A DNA stretch of 64,000 nt from Leucaena leucocephala (GCA_037074615.1 CM073557.1:16384501-16448500); one strand, 5' to 3'; positions 37,401-52,400 are shown, numbered from the stretch's first letter. The notes: generated by a model from the sequence alone, not told the origin. A program made the numbers and translations.

Positions 37401-40400
37401 TAGTTTTAAACCATAGTTTAGTCCCAAAGCTGTTTTAGACAAATATAACTGTTTGTTTTAAAATTTCTCCAAACTAATGTTTGGGCTAAAAGCCTTTTTA
37501 AAACCACAGTTTCAATGGTTACCAAACAGGCACTTGGTAAATTATGTGTTTGGAATTGTTAACTAGACAAAGTGGTTAGTTCATGATATAGTTAACTTGT
37601 TAAAGTAAACTATTAAAGCACTATCATCAAGTGTCTGGTTGTTAATATTATTTGATTGGGGAATAAATTTTCTTGAACTTTTATAATTCTCTCTTTTTTG
37701 AATCTTTGTCTTTAGAATTTTACAATCAAGAGCAATCACAGAATTTTTAACCTTGGTATTGATTCGGTAGCATGTTTCTTCAAGAAGAGCACTTAACTTG
37801 ACCGTGGATTTATAGGATTTAACACGGTTGGTTATTATAGTGGTATTGTAAGATTAACTCTTTGAATGAAACAATGATCTATAAAATTCACTGCTACTTT
37901 GGCATCTCTTGTCTGTAAAACCCTCATGCTACTCGAAAATTGATGATTTAAGAAATTTTGATCAGTTTGATGTATTAATAAACCCCACCTTATTGTGAAT
38001 TTCATGGCATTCATGCCTCTAAATTTTATTTAAAATAACTATAGCTTGGAGTGGCATAGGATGAAAATATAGAGTTTTGGTTTATTTTATTATTTAATAG
38101 TCATTTAATTATTTATTTGGATTTATTGATCTATAACTAGTTCACTAGGGTATTTTGAGGTAGTTGCTAATTATTTTTGGCCAGGAGGTAGTTGCTAATT
38201 ATTTTTGTCCAGGATAACTATAACATATGTTAGGACTTACGAGTTTTAATGTTAGATAGAATTATGTTCATAATATAAGTTTGCAACCTATCAGCCTATA
38301 GATAAGACTGTTGAACTTTTGGTTTATTCAGCCCTCTTTCTTAACAATATAGTGAGATTATTCAGTTTTCAAAGACTTATTTGAGTACGTTAGATTGGTA
38401 TAAGAGTTTTTTTTTGTCTTCACGTTCACAGCCCATTACTGTTCAAGTATTGTCAACCTTCACCTTTGCAACAACTTAGCACAATGTCATGTGTCATCTC
38501 ACCTACCCACTCTATTGGTTGACATACCAAGGATAACAGGGGAGATGGCTGAAAGATGATGAAAGGTTCTATATTCTCCACACTATATTGCTTCTGTATT
38601 ATGTTAAATATATACATATTTGGGATCCCAAATCAATAGGATGTACAGCATGTAATTCGGGATGAATTAAGGAATAAAATCATAATATAGTCTCCTAGAA
38701 TCTCTCGTCAATCCCTATAATCTCTCCTATTTAATGTTAATATCTTAAACACCCCCTTAAAGTTAGAGCATAGATATTTATTATGTTTAACTTGCCAACT
38801 AGGTATTCGAATTTATCTCGGTTCAATCCCTTTGAGCACATCTGCTTTTTTTTTTTTGAAGGAATATATCTGAGATCCATTGTCTTTTCATCAATCTTCT
38901 CTCGTATGAAGTGTCTGTCAATCTCTACATATTTTGTTCTGCCATGTTAGATTGGATTATGTGACATGTTGACGGTTTCCATGTTATCTGAGTGTAATTT
39001 AATGGGTAGTTTCATTGGCATCCACAATACTTTTAGTACTTGCTTTACCCATAGATCTTCACAAATTCCAAGAGTTATAACTTTGAACTTAGTTTCAGCA
39101 CTACTTTTAGCAACCACACTTTACTTTCTACTATGCCAAGTAACTAGATTTCTCCATACATAGATAACATAACCTGAAGTAGATCTCCTATCACCTTAAT
39201 CTCCTGCCCAGTCAGCATCTGTTAACATTTCTACACTTCTTTTGTCAGATTTTTTAAACAATAGGCATAACCTAGGAGAGTCCTTCAAGTATTTGAAAAT
39301 CCTGTAGACTTCATTCAAGTGTTTTTGTTTAGGGTCATGGGAATGTTGGCTCACCACCCTAACAGCATAAACAATGTCTAGTCAAGTATGAGATAAGTGG
39401 ATCAATTTTTCCACCAGGCGTTGGTATCTCCCATATCTACATCTTTTCCTAGATCTTTGTCATATATTATTTTATCTGCTCGTATAGGAGTATTATTTGG
39501 TCTGCAGCCAAGCATATCTATTTCTTCGAAGAGATCTATTATATACTTCTTATTCGAGATAGTGATCCCTTTTTAGATCTAGCCACCTCCATACCCAAAA
39601 AATACTTCATTTTTCCTAGGTCTTTAACCTAGAATTCTTTATTTAGTTCCCTTTTGATCCTGTCAATTTCTGTTGGATCATCACTTGGGAGAATAATATC
39701 ATCGACATATATTATCAATACCACAATTTTCCCATTTAGGTGCTTCAAGAATAAGGTGTGGTCACTTTGTCCTTGAGTATAGTTTTGAGCTTTATGTACC
39801 TAAGTAAACCTCTTAAACCAAGCTGGAGGAGATTTTTTTAAGTACAATGATTTTCTTAGTTTGCATACTTAGTTCTCCTTTCTTCCAAGGAATCCAAGAG
39901 GTATTTTTATGTATATTTCTTCCTTCAATTCCCTATTTAAGAATGTATTTTTAACATCCATGTGGTGTAGAGGCTAGTCTATATTAGCAGCCAAGGAGAA
40001 TAGAATCCTGATAGTGTTTAGCTTGGCCACTGGAGCAAACGTCTCAGTGTAGTCCATGCCATAAACTTGAGTGAAACCCTTCACCACTAATATTGCTTTA
40101 TACTTATCAAGGCTCCTATCGGCGCAATATTTTGGGGAAAACACCCATTTGCAGCCTATTGCTTTCTTGCCTTTAGGCAACTTAACTATTTCGCATGTTT
40201 TGTTGCTTTCTAGGGCCTCCATTTTTGCCATTACTGCCTTTCTTTATTCAAAATTATCAAGAGCCTCATGTATACTTTCTGATATCCTGACTTGATCAAG
40301 GTGAGATATGAAGGCATAATGTTTTGATGATAAAGCCTGATAAGACAAACCTTTCTATAGGGTGACTAGCACAGTACCATCGTTGCTTTCTTACTGCAAT

Positions 40401-43400
40401 TGGGAGATCAAGATCCTCATTTTGCATTTTATGGTCAAGATCCGCTCCCAGTTCAGACTATTGGGTTGTGTCAGTCCCTTGTGGTGCATTACCTATCATG
40501 TGCATATTTCTGCGAGTATAGATTTGACCCCACCTGTTGTATGTTTAGGTAGGTTGAGACTTACTCCAATTCTCCCTTGAAACTGAGGATGAGGTATAAA
40601 AAGGAACAAACTAATGGAATGTAACATCACAAGTAATAGAGATGTTTGGAGACCGAGTCAAAACATTTATATTACTTTTGGTCTCTAGCAGGAAGGTAAA
40701 TGCATTTAATGGCCTTGGGGCCAGTGTATGGGTATGGTGTAGGTGAACAAAGGTGGTGTAACTAAAGACTCTTAGAGGTAAGGTATTCTCGAGGTAAGGT
40801 AGGTTGAAATATTGGTGTAAAGCCTGGAGAGGTGTTTGAAAGGATAAAGGCTTGCTAGGCATGTAGTTAATTAGGAAGGTAGTGGTTAGAATAGCATCAT
40901 CTCAATAATAGGTAGGGACAGAGTTACTAAATAGAAGAGCCAGGCCGTTTCAAGAATATGGCTATTTTTACATTTAGCAATTCCATTTTGCTGGGGGTTA
41001 TGTGGACAAGAACTCTTATGAGTAATACCATGGGTTTTAAAAAAATTAGAAAGCGAAAGATTAAAATACTCGGTACCATTGTCGGTATGAAGAGTTTGAA
41101 TGATTGTGTCGAACTGTGTATGAATCATAGTATAGAAATCGATAAACGTTTGGCAAACCTTGTTTTATTCTTAAGAGGAAAACCCGACTGACACGGGTGT
41201 GATAATTAGTCATAAACCATTTGGAGTAAGTGCGATTTGGAAAACAAGATGGACCCTACAAGCCACTGTGGATAATGGAAAAACATTTTGAAAGGCGATA
41301 AGATATGGGGGAAAGGAAGTACAATGATGTTTTACCATTTCACATGAATCACAAAAAACTTAAAATTTTTATTTGAGCAAATAGACGGGGAGCATTTTAC
41401 ACATATAATGAAAATTAGAATGTCCTAATCTCTTGTGCAACAACTCTAGTTCACTAGTTCTAGGAGAGACATTTTATTATAGGAAGGAGGTACTGTATGA
41501 TGACAATAATTTAGGTAGTAGAGTCCATCAAGTTCCTTAGCAACACCAATCGTTGTCCCGTTGAACAAATTCTAAAATACACAATGAGTGGCAAAGAAAT
41601 CAGCATGACATCGTTCTCATGTAGTTAATTAGCTCACAGATAACAAATTACATCTCAACTTTAGAACATATAGAACATCATGAAGTGTGAATGTAGGAGA
41701 GATTAATGGTCCCACTACCCGCTACTAGAGAATCAGATCTATTAGCTATTTTAACTGAGACGTGATGTGGCAGTAGTGTAGTTTAAAAATAAGGAGACAT
41801 CACTAGTCATATAGTCTGAAACACTTGAATCAATAATCCAACAGGGACCAGTATTCTCACCTTTAACTGTAGCTAAGGCTTTAAAAAAATTACCTCGTTG
41901 GACTATATTGGCAACATGTTGGTTACGGGACTAGTTTTCAAGAGCAGTTAACCGATCCAGAATAATGCTTAATGGGTTTATTGCATGTGTTGAGCCTGGG
42001 TAAATTGGGCCTATAAGAAATGAATGAGTTAGGGCCTTGGAGTAGACCTGCGTAAAATGGACTTGGATTTGTGTTGGGGTTGCTATGAAGTGGGCCTGTA
42101 ACAACTAGGCTTGCATCTTCTGGATCATGTGCTTCAGCTAGATGTCCCTTCAGTTTCCATGGTTTAGGCCTCTAGTCAGAGGGCTTCCTATGGAGGTCCC
42201 AACATTTTTCCTTTACGTGACCAACCTTCTTACAATGGTCACACATCAGATGATCTCTCTTAGGCCAAAAATTAGAAGCTCAGATGGCGAGGGCAGAGGG
42301 TTTTATTGGCTGAGGGCGAGGAGTTCCATAGTCGGCGAGCATGACATGGCGTCTGGACTCCTCGTTCCGCAGCAAGGCAAATGCTTTAGGGATGGATGGC
42401 AGTGGCACACTGTTGTGAAGGTGACCTCGGGTGTCATCGTAGATAGAGTTTAGACCAACCAGGAGCTCAAACAATCGTTCTTCCTCCACGACCCCACAGT
42501 ACTTGGCAGCATCTTTAGGGTTTCTCTAGATTCGATGTTGCAGCAAGTCAAGTTCCTGTCACAACGCTATTTTCTCAAGACAGTATGCGTTGGTGGGTCG
42601 TGCGCCTTGTTTGACAGTCCAAAGGCAGGCTCGCAGGTCGAACAACAGTAAGCTGTTTGGACATTTCTTTAGAGATTTGAAGGATTTAGAGTAGAGGGAA
42701 AATAAAGTTATAAAATATTATTAATCCTTTTAATAAATGAGAATACAAATATGCTTTTATATAAGTAACAATATAAGCTAATAGGCTAAACGTAGAATTT
42801 ATTATAATCCTAACATCTTCTAAAATATGATAATTTAATATTCAAATCTGATCATAAATAATATCTATAGCAGCATCATTGTAGAAGAACCAAAACTTTG
42901 AATTCTTAAACTAGTAATAACCACTGAAGTTGATTGGATTTTGAATTTGGATTTTAAGACAAAATTGCGAATTTGATGAAGAACATCATTGTTGGATGCC
43001 TGACAAGAATATTTGCAAGAGAGGAACTTGATGAAGAATCATATGTATTATGCAAGAGCAACATACTCATACAACATGTTAATCCATTTGGATTTACACA
43101 CTAATCTAACCTCACTTGAGGGAGATGAACTAATCCCATAACCTAAAAGATTTTGTGGGAAGAGATCTAAGTTACCCTCTTCCATCATATATATTATTCA
43201 AGAGCAACATGCTCATACAATCATGGTAACGAACTTGAGTTTATACACTAATCTAACCTCACTTGAGGGAGATGAACTAATCCTATAACCTATGAGATTT
43301 TGTGGGAAGAGACACAAGTTATCCTCTTCCATCATATATAACTAATCCTCACTTGAAGGCTTTGAAGGCGTGCCTTCTCTTTAGATTTGATATTTTTCTT

Positions 43401-46400
43401 CTTCGAGACCTTAACTAAAAGTTAATATAACTGTTCTGATACCATGTAGAGGTTTAAATAATTGAGAGTAGAGGGAAAATAAAGCTTTAAAATATTATTA
43501 ATCCTTTAAATGAATGAAAATACAAATAGGCCTTTATATAGGAAAAAATATAAGCTAATAGGCTAAACCTAAAAACTATCATAATCTTAACATCTTCTAA
43601 GATATGATAATTTAATATTCAAATATGATCCTAAATGATATCTAAAATTAATTTTAGATAATTAATTAAATAACTAATAAAATATTATATTAATTAATAA
43701 TTAATTCTAAATTAGCGCGTTTCAACAGTTTCCTATAGGCATCTTTCACAGCGGCCCAGATGGCCCTGACGGAGGTAAGGAACATGAAGCTCTGTCAGAC
43801 TATAAGGGGCATAGAGTTAAGGAGCTAAGAGGCGACCAAGGCGTTATCTGATTTCCACCATCGACGAGCACTGGCGTCATTGGTGGGGGCTGGTCGCTAT
43901 GTATGAAGTTGAGTCTATCTCGTCCGTCAAGGACAAGGAGCATAAATTGGTTCTAATCTAAGTAATTGTCGCCGATAAGACACTCTGACATGATAGGATA
44001 GCCGACCTTTTCAAGGCTAATGACTTTGGCTGAGCTGGGACGTGACCTACTGTCTGATGAGACGGTGCCATCGTACTTCGTGGCGGAAGAGTGGACATAA
44101 CCAACTGACTTTGATACCGTATTAGTTGACATACCAATGATAACAAAGGAGATGGTTGAAAGACGATGAAAGGTTCTATATATTCTCCACACTATATTGC
44201 TGCTTTATTATGTTACATATATACACATTTGGAATGGGATTTACAGCATGTAATCCGGGATGAATTAAGGAATAAAATCATAACATAATCTTAGAATCTC
44301 TCCTTCTCAATCCCTATAATCTCTTCTATTTAATGCTAATATCTTCAACACACTCTTTCTCTTCTACTTCATTCCATTCCTTTCTACTGTATCAAGTGTG
44401 CCCCTTGGTCATGGGAACACCATTTATAGATTTTCAATGGTTGTGGTGTCTTTGGTGGTTTGAATTTGTACCATGCTTATCCAGTTGATCCGTACTATTT
44501 AAGCCACTCATCACCTCACCCTTGGCATCCAACAAAGCAAAGAAAAAGGATAAAGTTGATCTGTACTATTCAAAATGTGAAACTGCAGAAAGAAAAGGAA
44601 TGAGAAACGGAATGATAGCTTTGTTCAAACAACAAATCCCAAAAGGCTCTCCATTTGTTATTTCATGATGAACTCATATATGGATAAAGTTGCTCAGATA
44701 CAGCTTTTGATACCATGCTTAAATTTGGGGTTAAAGAAAAAAATAAAGTATGTAAAACTTAAAGGTTGACGAAAAACACTTCCTATCAGCCCTTCATGCT
44801 TTCTTTTGTTTATATTAACTAGAACGGGCCTCATGCATTTATATCAAGCCCGAGATGAGCTGAACTATTAATGGCTTGTGAACAATGTGCCTTCCTATAA
44901 TTTTTATATGTTAAATTGATGATTATTGATATGAAAACAAAATTTAACTGTAAGCTATTCTCTTGGAGAAAAAATGAATCACAAAGCAATATAAATATAA
45001 CTTTCAGAAGAAAAGTTTAAGATTCCTAATCAACAACATACTTAAAGACTTCCTTGTAAAAATAAACTCCTGATCCATTAGAACTCTGACTTAATTTGTA
45101 ACAGTTTTCTTAAAACAGTAGATAAGCCTTTCAACACCTGCAAGTGAAACAATTTCAAACTTCAAAGGGTTTGAGTCAATGACAATATAAATTTTTGCTG
45201 TGGTGTGTTTGGTAGCTGAGGAACTCGAATTTTAACTATGTAATTTTGCCGTGGAGTTGTTGCAGGGAAGGATAGGATAGTTTTCAAGACCTTATTTTGG
45301 TACTCATCATCTTTCTAAGAGCATGGTCTCTTTGATTGACAAAGAGAATGGCGGCTTCTATGCAATTTGTTCTAGTCTTGGTTTATTATAGTGCTTGTTT
45401 TTAAGATTTCATTCTCCCATTTTGACTCTCCTATTCCTTAATATTTTTTTTCCATGAAAAGAAAAATGTAATGGTTTTGAATTTTTCTTGCTTTGTAATT
45501 GACATAAAGATTACTTTATATCAGTGTGTTCATGATTATATCAGTATGTTCAGGCTGCTTGTTGACGTTCATGATTGTATATCTCATTTCTTTTGTTTCT
45601 CAAGTGATCTCAATTTAATATTGTGTTGCTTCTTATGGTCAGGTTTTAGCCACAATTTGTGAGGAGCTTCCTTCTGATGGCGTTCTCTTAATATATTTGT
45701 CAGCTTCAGGTTAATATGCTCTTTTGTTGTTCAGCTGGTGACTTTTCTGGGGATTCATACAACAGTTGTTTTTTATGTTTTCGATTTCATTATGTTTCAT
45801 GTGGTTCTGTTCAACTTTATTTTTATTCCTTTAATATCTCACCACCTATTTCAGTATGGTTTAAATATTAAAAAGATGAGTAATCTTCGACAAACTCTTA
45901 AGGTATCATCTCTCCCATACAGGAATGATGTCTAGTTTTGAGATTATTCTAACAGCTAAAGCTTTTTAAGATTGTTTGTCCTTGCGTGATATTGGAGTCT
46001 TTCTGAGCATGAGACTATATGTTTAGTTCATTTGACTAGTATATTCTCACACTTTAGTTAAATTTTCAGCCCATGTTTTGGGTGTATCTTTGCTCTATAT
46101 ATGCTTCAAGATTATGGGTTTTTGCGTTTGATGTGCATGTGAGATTTCTAAATCAAAATTATTCTTAGTTCTCCTCTAAATAACTTTGTTATTTTAGATA
46201 AATAATACTTGTACTTTATTGATAGTCTAAAAGGATATTTATACATATAATAGAGAATTCTAGATAAACCTAGATACTAATAAAATAATATCATATCTTA
46301 TCCTATATACTAATTATAGGATATTTACATATCTCATAATATCTCTAATATCTCTACACTCCCCCTCAAGTTGGAGCATAGATGTCAATCATGCCCAACT

Positions 46401-49400
46401 TATTACAAATATATTCAACTCGAATTCCATGAAGAGCTTTAGTGAGGAGATCACTCAGTTAATCACTAGATCTAACATATCCTGTAGAGATGAAGTTTTC
46501 CTTGAGCTTATCTATAATAAAATGATAGTCAATTTCAATATGTTTCATACGTTCATAGAATACCAAATTAGAAGCTATATGTAAGGCTACTTTATTATCA
46601 CACCACAGTTTTACTGGTAATTAGATTTTAAGGCCAACCTCCTTCAGTAATTGATATATCCAGACTATCTCATATACTGATTGTGCCATAGCTCTGCATT
46701 ATGTTTCTGCACTCGATCTTGACACCACATTTTTCTTCTTCAAGATACCAAATTTTCTCCTACAAAAATACAGTATCCTATATTCGATTGTCTTGTAACT
46801 TTTGATCCACCATGATCAGCATCACAAAAACACTCAATATCTTTATGACCATGATTTTTGTACAATATCCCACGACCTGAAGATCCCTTTAAGTAATATA
46901 ACACGTGTTCTAAGGTTTCCCACTGTCTGACAGTTGGCGAGACCATAAATTGGCTAAGGACACTCATTGGATAAGTGATATCAGGACATGTTACTGTAAG
47001 ATAATTCAATTTGCCAATCAATCTTTTTACCTCTTTGGGCTCTCAAACGACCTTTTAGTGGCTTCAATGGAATTTTCAGATGGTTTACTACCATCAGCAT
47101 CAAGTAATGGATTGTAAACCATAGGAAAGCTAGTTGGGGCAGCTCCTAATTTTTCAGTTTCTTTTAGCAAATCAAGGACATATTTTCTCTGAGTCAATAG
47201 GATGCCCTTCTTACACCTCATGACTTCAATCTCTATGAAGTACTTTAATGAACCTAGATCCTTTGTCTGAAAATGGGAGTTAAGGAATGACTTGAGTGAT
47301 GAGATCCTTGAGATATTATTCCCCGTAATCACAATATCATTAACATACAGAACTAACAGAATCATGCCAGCACTTGTTCTTTGATAGAACACAGAATGAT
47401 CACACTTACTCTGTCAAACCATGCCCTGAGGACTTTGCTTCAAGCCATATAAAGATCTCTTAAGACGCCACACTTTACCATGCTCTCCTTGAGCAACAAA
47501 ACCGGGTGGTTGCTCCATGTACACTTCAAGAAGATCACCATGTAAGAAGGCATTTTTGATATCTAATTGAGAAAGGTCCCAACCATAAGTAGCATCCAAA
47601 GAGATGAAGAGACGAATAGAGGAGAGTTTGGCTACAGGGGAAAAAGTCTCAGAGTAGTCAACACCATACTTCTAAGTATAGCCTTTAGCAACAAGGCGAG
47701 CCTTAAGCTGTTCAAGAGTGCCATCAGCTTTAGTTTTAGGAGTCAACACCCATCTACACCCAATGGCTTTCTTTCCTGCAGGTAAATCTACTAAGGTCCA
47801 CGTACCGACACGATCAAGGGCTGCCATCTCCTCTTCCATAGCAATACGCCAACTTGGGTGGGATAAGGCTTCAGGAATAGACTGAGATATTGAGATAGTG
47901 TCTAAAGAGGCAACGAAGGCACGAGATGTAGAGGAGAGGTGATTATATGAAACAAAAGAAGAAATAGGATAGGTACAAGTACATTTACCTTTGCGAAGGG
48001 CAATGGGCAAATCAAGGTATGGATCTAGATCTGGAACAGGAGGCATCTCAGATTTAGGGACCGGGTCATGGTCAGGGTGAGTAAGACTTTCTATAAGATC
48101 TGATGATGAAGTAGATAATGGAGGCGCAAAATCTAGCAGAAGACTAGTAATGTTTTCCGTCAAACGTCTGGTATAGACCCGAGATAAAGGTGGTTGACCA
48201 GGTGCCTGTACGGGAGTTGAGGCTTATGATAGTGAGTGACAAAATATACCAAAAGAGTATCCTCCTCTGTAGGTGGAGAAGGAGGAGCTGAAATATTAGA
48301 AGTAAAATATGCAACAGATTCCTAAAAAGTGACATTTGCAGAAACTAGATAACGATTAAGAGTAGGAGAGAAACATCGATAACCCTTCTAAACACGAGAA
48401 TAGCCAAGGAAGACACATTTGAGGAACTTAGGGTTTAATTTAGACAGTTGGACGCACATCTCGAACAAAATACACGCATCCAAAAATCTTAGGATTAATG
48501 GGAAACAAAGGTTTGGAAGGAAAGAGAGTGGTGTAGGGAATGTGACCATCAAGAACAGAGAAAGGCATGCGATTAATGAGAAAGCAAGCAGTTGAGATTG
48601 CATCTGCCCAAAAAGGTTTTGGAACATGTATTTGAAATAAAAGGGCACAGGCTACTTCTAATAAGTGGCCATTTTTTCTTTCGGTAACACCATTCTGAGC
48701 TGGTGTATCCACACAAAGATTGATGTAGAATGCCATTTTGAAGCATAAAAGTGAAATGATTCAAAAAAATATTCTTTAGCATTATTACTACGCAAAGTAT
48801 GGATGGACAAATTGAATTGATTTTTAATTTCAGCAGTAAAGGCACAAAAATGAGAGTATAACTCAGAATGACTTTTTATTAAATATAACCAAGTAGTACG
48901 GGAATAATCATCAACAAATATAATAAATTACTTAAAACTAGTTTTAGACTCAACTGGACACGGACTCTAAACATCAGAGTGCACTAACTCAAAAGGAGAC
49001 GAAGCTCATTTGTTGACTCGAGATACTAAAGACAATGATGTTTAGCAAACTGACATGACTCATAATCTAATGACGACAAATGTTAAAACTGAGGATAAAT
49101 TTTTTTTAAAGACAATAAAGATAAATGACTTAAACTTCAGTGTACTTCAAAAGGAGTGATGCCACCGGTACAAGCCACCGCACGAGACCCCTGATCATCA
49201 AGGAAGTAATGACCTCCAGATTTGTAACCTCTACCAATAATCTTCTTCATCAAAAGATCCTATATCAAGTAATGGTCAGGAAAAAATGAGACTCAACAGT
49301 TTAATTGACGAGTAAGTTTACTAGGGGACAAAAGGTTAAACGCAAGGTTAGGGACATTGAGCACAGATTCTAAATGAATGGAAGAGGTAGGGTCAATAGT

Positions 49401-52400
49401 GCCAAATCCAAGAACACGGGATTGGGAACTGTCCGCAATGGTGATATTTGAAGGGTTGGCAAAAGAATTATAAGTGGAAAGAGATAGCGGTTATCTGTCA
49501 TGTGATCAGTAATGTCAGAGTTTATGATCCATTTGGAGGAAAAAGAGACAAGGGCAGTAGTCTCATTACCTATTGCAATACCAGCACTCATAGGGGGATT
49601 GACAGACTTTAACTGAGCATATTCAGCAGCGGAAATGGTAACCGTGTCATTGGTCGTGGTAGCTCAGTCACAGTCAGACTGGTTTTGTCGATTTTGTTTA
49701 TTTTGAAGTTTACGGCACGTACGTTTCGTATGACCCGGTTCCTTATTACGTCCTTTGACCCTTGATTATAGCCCCCTGGTGTAGAACCACGACGATTAGG
49801 TGGCCCACGATTATCTGTCTAACTGCGACTGAGCAACGCAATAGTAGGCTCAATAGAGGCCAGTAAAGAGGTTTATTCCGTTCTCAGTACACGAGAGAAA
49901 GCTTCTTCAAGATAGGGGAGTTGAGCCCCAGATAAAATTTGAGAACGAGCAGCTGCAAATCGAGGCAGAAGTGCAGTAAGAAAATTCATGGTAGCCATCT
50001 GCTCTCGATGAGACACATTGACCTTCCTCTCATCAGAAATAGGTATGAGAGCATTTAATTCTTCGTACATTCCTTTAAAGTCCATAAAGAAGGCCTTAAG
50101 AAGACGGTCATCTGGCATCTCTGCGCGATGGAAAGATCTACAAACCTCGTATATCCGAGAAATATTATTCTTACCTGAGTATAAAAGTGTCAAATAGTCC
50201 ATTAATTCTTGAACAAATTCACAATGAGTAATAGAAGGCATGATCTCACTGTCAATAGAGTTACGAATTTGTAAAAAAAGTCGTGTATCATCCCTTAACC
50301 ATAACTTGGGAGAGGCATCTTTCTCTTCTGGGGGATCATCAATCAAATAATCTTCCTTCTCAATACTTTAAAAATAGATACGAACAGATTTACTCCAATA
50401 AGATAATTTCTCCAAGTCAATTTGTATTCAGTAATCCTAGTAACTATTGGAATCATCTTAGAAATTGCGGTAGTCTTGGTCGTAACCATAAAAAATAAAA
50501 TCAGTAGAAGAACAAATTCTTATCACACTAGGGACAAATAGCACAAGCAAATCAGAAATATAAGTAGCTATACTAGGAGCCACTAAAATTACTGAACAGT
50601 CAAATCGTCCAGTATATCCAAACAGAACCAAGTAATGGTTCCCACAGCAAATCTGGAGTCGGGAACAGAAAGGCGTGTCACCGTGAAGCTGACAAAGAAG
50701 CACAAGTCTAAGGAAACGCAGAAAACTCAAAATGGTTCCCATAGCCGCTTTGATACGATGTTTTAGATAAATAATTCTTGTACTTTATTGATAGTCTGAA
50801 ATGATATTTATACATACAATAGAGAATTCTAGATAAACCTAGATACTAATAAAATAATATAATATCTTATCTTATATACTAATTATAGGATATTTACATA
50901 TCTTATAATATTTCTAATATCTCTACAAGGTTAATTGAATTAGAATATAGTGGATTAGTGTTTAGTGGCTTGAAAATTTGGGTTTCTAGGGTGAAAAGCA
51001 AAGGTAGAAAAATTGTGGACTGAAGGTTCTTGTCAGTTGATTTGATGCAGGGACATAGGTGTTTGTTGTTCCAAAAATGGTACAATATAGGGATATTGCA
51101 ATTTTTTAAATGATTAGGGTATGATAGAGTAGAATGAGTAAAAATATTAAATTTATATTTATTATTATATAAATAAATTAATAGACGATATTCTAATTTA
51201 CTTAAGATAATCTTATAGCATCCATTAATTATAAATGAAGTGTAACGGAGGTAAGGGGAGGGTTTTCTTGGAAATTTCTCCTTGTTTGGGAGTTTCATAT
51301 GAGGATTGAGGGGAAATGAAGTATTTTCAATCCATCCTTCACAGCCTTCTAACATTCATAGTTTATCTTCACCCAATTTAGAGGGTTTATGAGGCGAAAA
51401 TAATTAATTGAATATTATTCCCTCCATTACAAAACGGCAGACTAGTGCACAAGGCTCCCATCTGGTGGGGATTAATGTAGCCTTACCCTTACAAGCGGAG
51501 AGGTCGTTTTTAGGATTTGAACCTGTCACCTCTAGGTCATATGACAATAATCTTACCGTTACTCTAAGGCTTACCCTCTAAAAAGGTTAGCCTAGTGTAC
51601 AAGGCTTCTACTAGGTAATGTTTAGGGAGAGATAGATGTATGCAGCCTTATCCCTACGAGTGAAGAGGTTGTTTATAAGATTTAAAACCATAATCTCAAA
51701 GTCTCACAGCAGCAACTTTATTGTTGCTCCGAGGCTTACCTTGTATTCCCTACATTACTTCGTTTAAATTTTGATGTCAAGAAACTAAATCATTTTGTAA
51801 GAAAATCAACTAAATTATATTGGTTTTGTTTTGATTTATGGGTTTCTTATATTGTTATGGCTGGAAGTTAGGAAGGGAGTAAAAGTTTTGTTCTTTTTTG
51901 TGGTGAGGGGTAAGCAAAGAGAAAGGAAGGGATAAATATCGGTGGACATTCCGATTATGCAAGCAGAAGAACAAAAGATAAACAGCACGCAAGGTTATGT
52001 ATGAAACTTTCTTGCAACTTGCTTCAATATACTATTACATATATATACATATATATAATCCCAATCAAGTGGGATTTTTGGGATGAAATCAAGGAATACA
52101 ATTAAAATACAATCAAGACATAATTTCCCCTAGTTAATTACATATATTCTCTATGATCCCGCAAATCTCTCTCTGGCTTAAATACATATATTCTACACTC
52201 CCCCTCAAGTTGGAGCATAGATATTTATCATTTCTAACTTGCCAATTAGGTAGCCGAATTTGTCTCGAGTCAATCCCTTTGTAAGTATATCAGCTATTTG
52301 CTCTTTAGAAGGGATATATTTGAGATCAATTATTCCCGTATCAATCTTCTCTTATGAAATGTCTATCGATCTCCACATGTTTTGTTCGGTCATGCTGAAC

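Larger units (their letters stand above)
38508..44355 (-). mobile_element. Copia-B: Ty1/Copia retrotransposon, antisense to SCAI
   Basis: LTRs 38513-38751 and 44120-44350, with perfect 5-bp target duplication cactc at 38508-38512 and 44351-44355. The primer site (GGTATCAAAG on the minus strand) adjoins the right LTR, so transcription ran leftward. gag, zinc-knuckle, integrase, RT and RNase H can be traced but are full of stops and frameshifts. A TRIM-like element split the gag region. It is the same lineage as Copia-C by LTR ends and protein sequence, but more decayed. Confidence 0.9.
30971..45642 (+). other. SCAI intron 4, swollen by transposons
   Basis: 14,672 nt with a normal donor (GCA|GTAAGT) and acceptor (TTATGGTCAG). 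It contains Copia-A, a MITE (37021-37535) and Copia-B with a nested TRIM. The remaining parts (30971-32062, 36407-37020, 37536-38507, 44356-45642) show no gene. A small tandem duplication (gaggtagttgctaattattt twice) lies at about 38158-38215. Confidence 0.85.
46190..50927 (-). mobile_element. Copia-D: Ty1/Copia retrotransposon, antisense to SCAI
   Basis: LTRs of equal length (169 bp) at 46190-46358 and 50759-50927, differing at about ten positions by eye. The primer site (TCGTATCAAAGCGGC on the minus strand, 50744-50758) adjoins the right LTR. The 5-bp flanks tttgt and aggtt do not match, so the ends may have been altered. It belongs to another Copia lineage than A, B and C: a different gag type and longer uninterrupted pol frames. 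Confidence 0.88.

Noticed and set aside
46185..50932. Target-site duplication of Copia-D
   Set aside because: Flanks tttgt and aggtt do not match, so no duplication is claimed.
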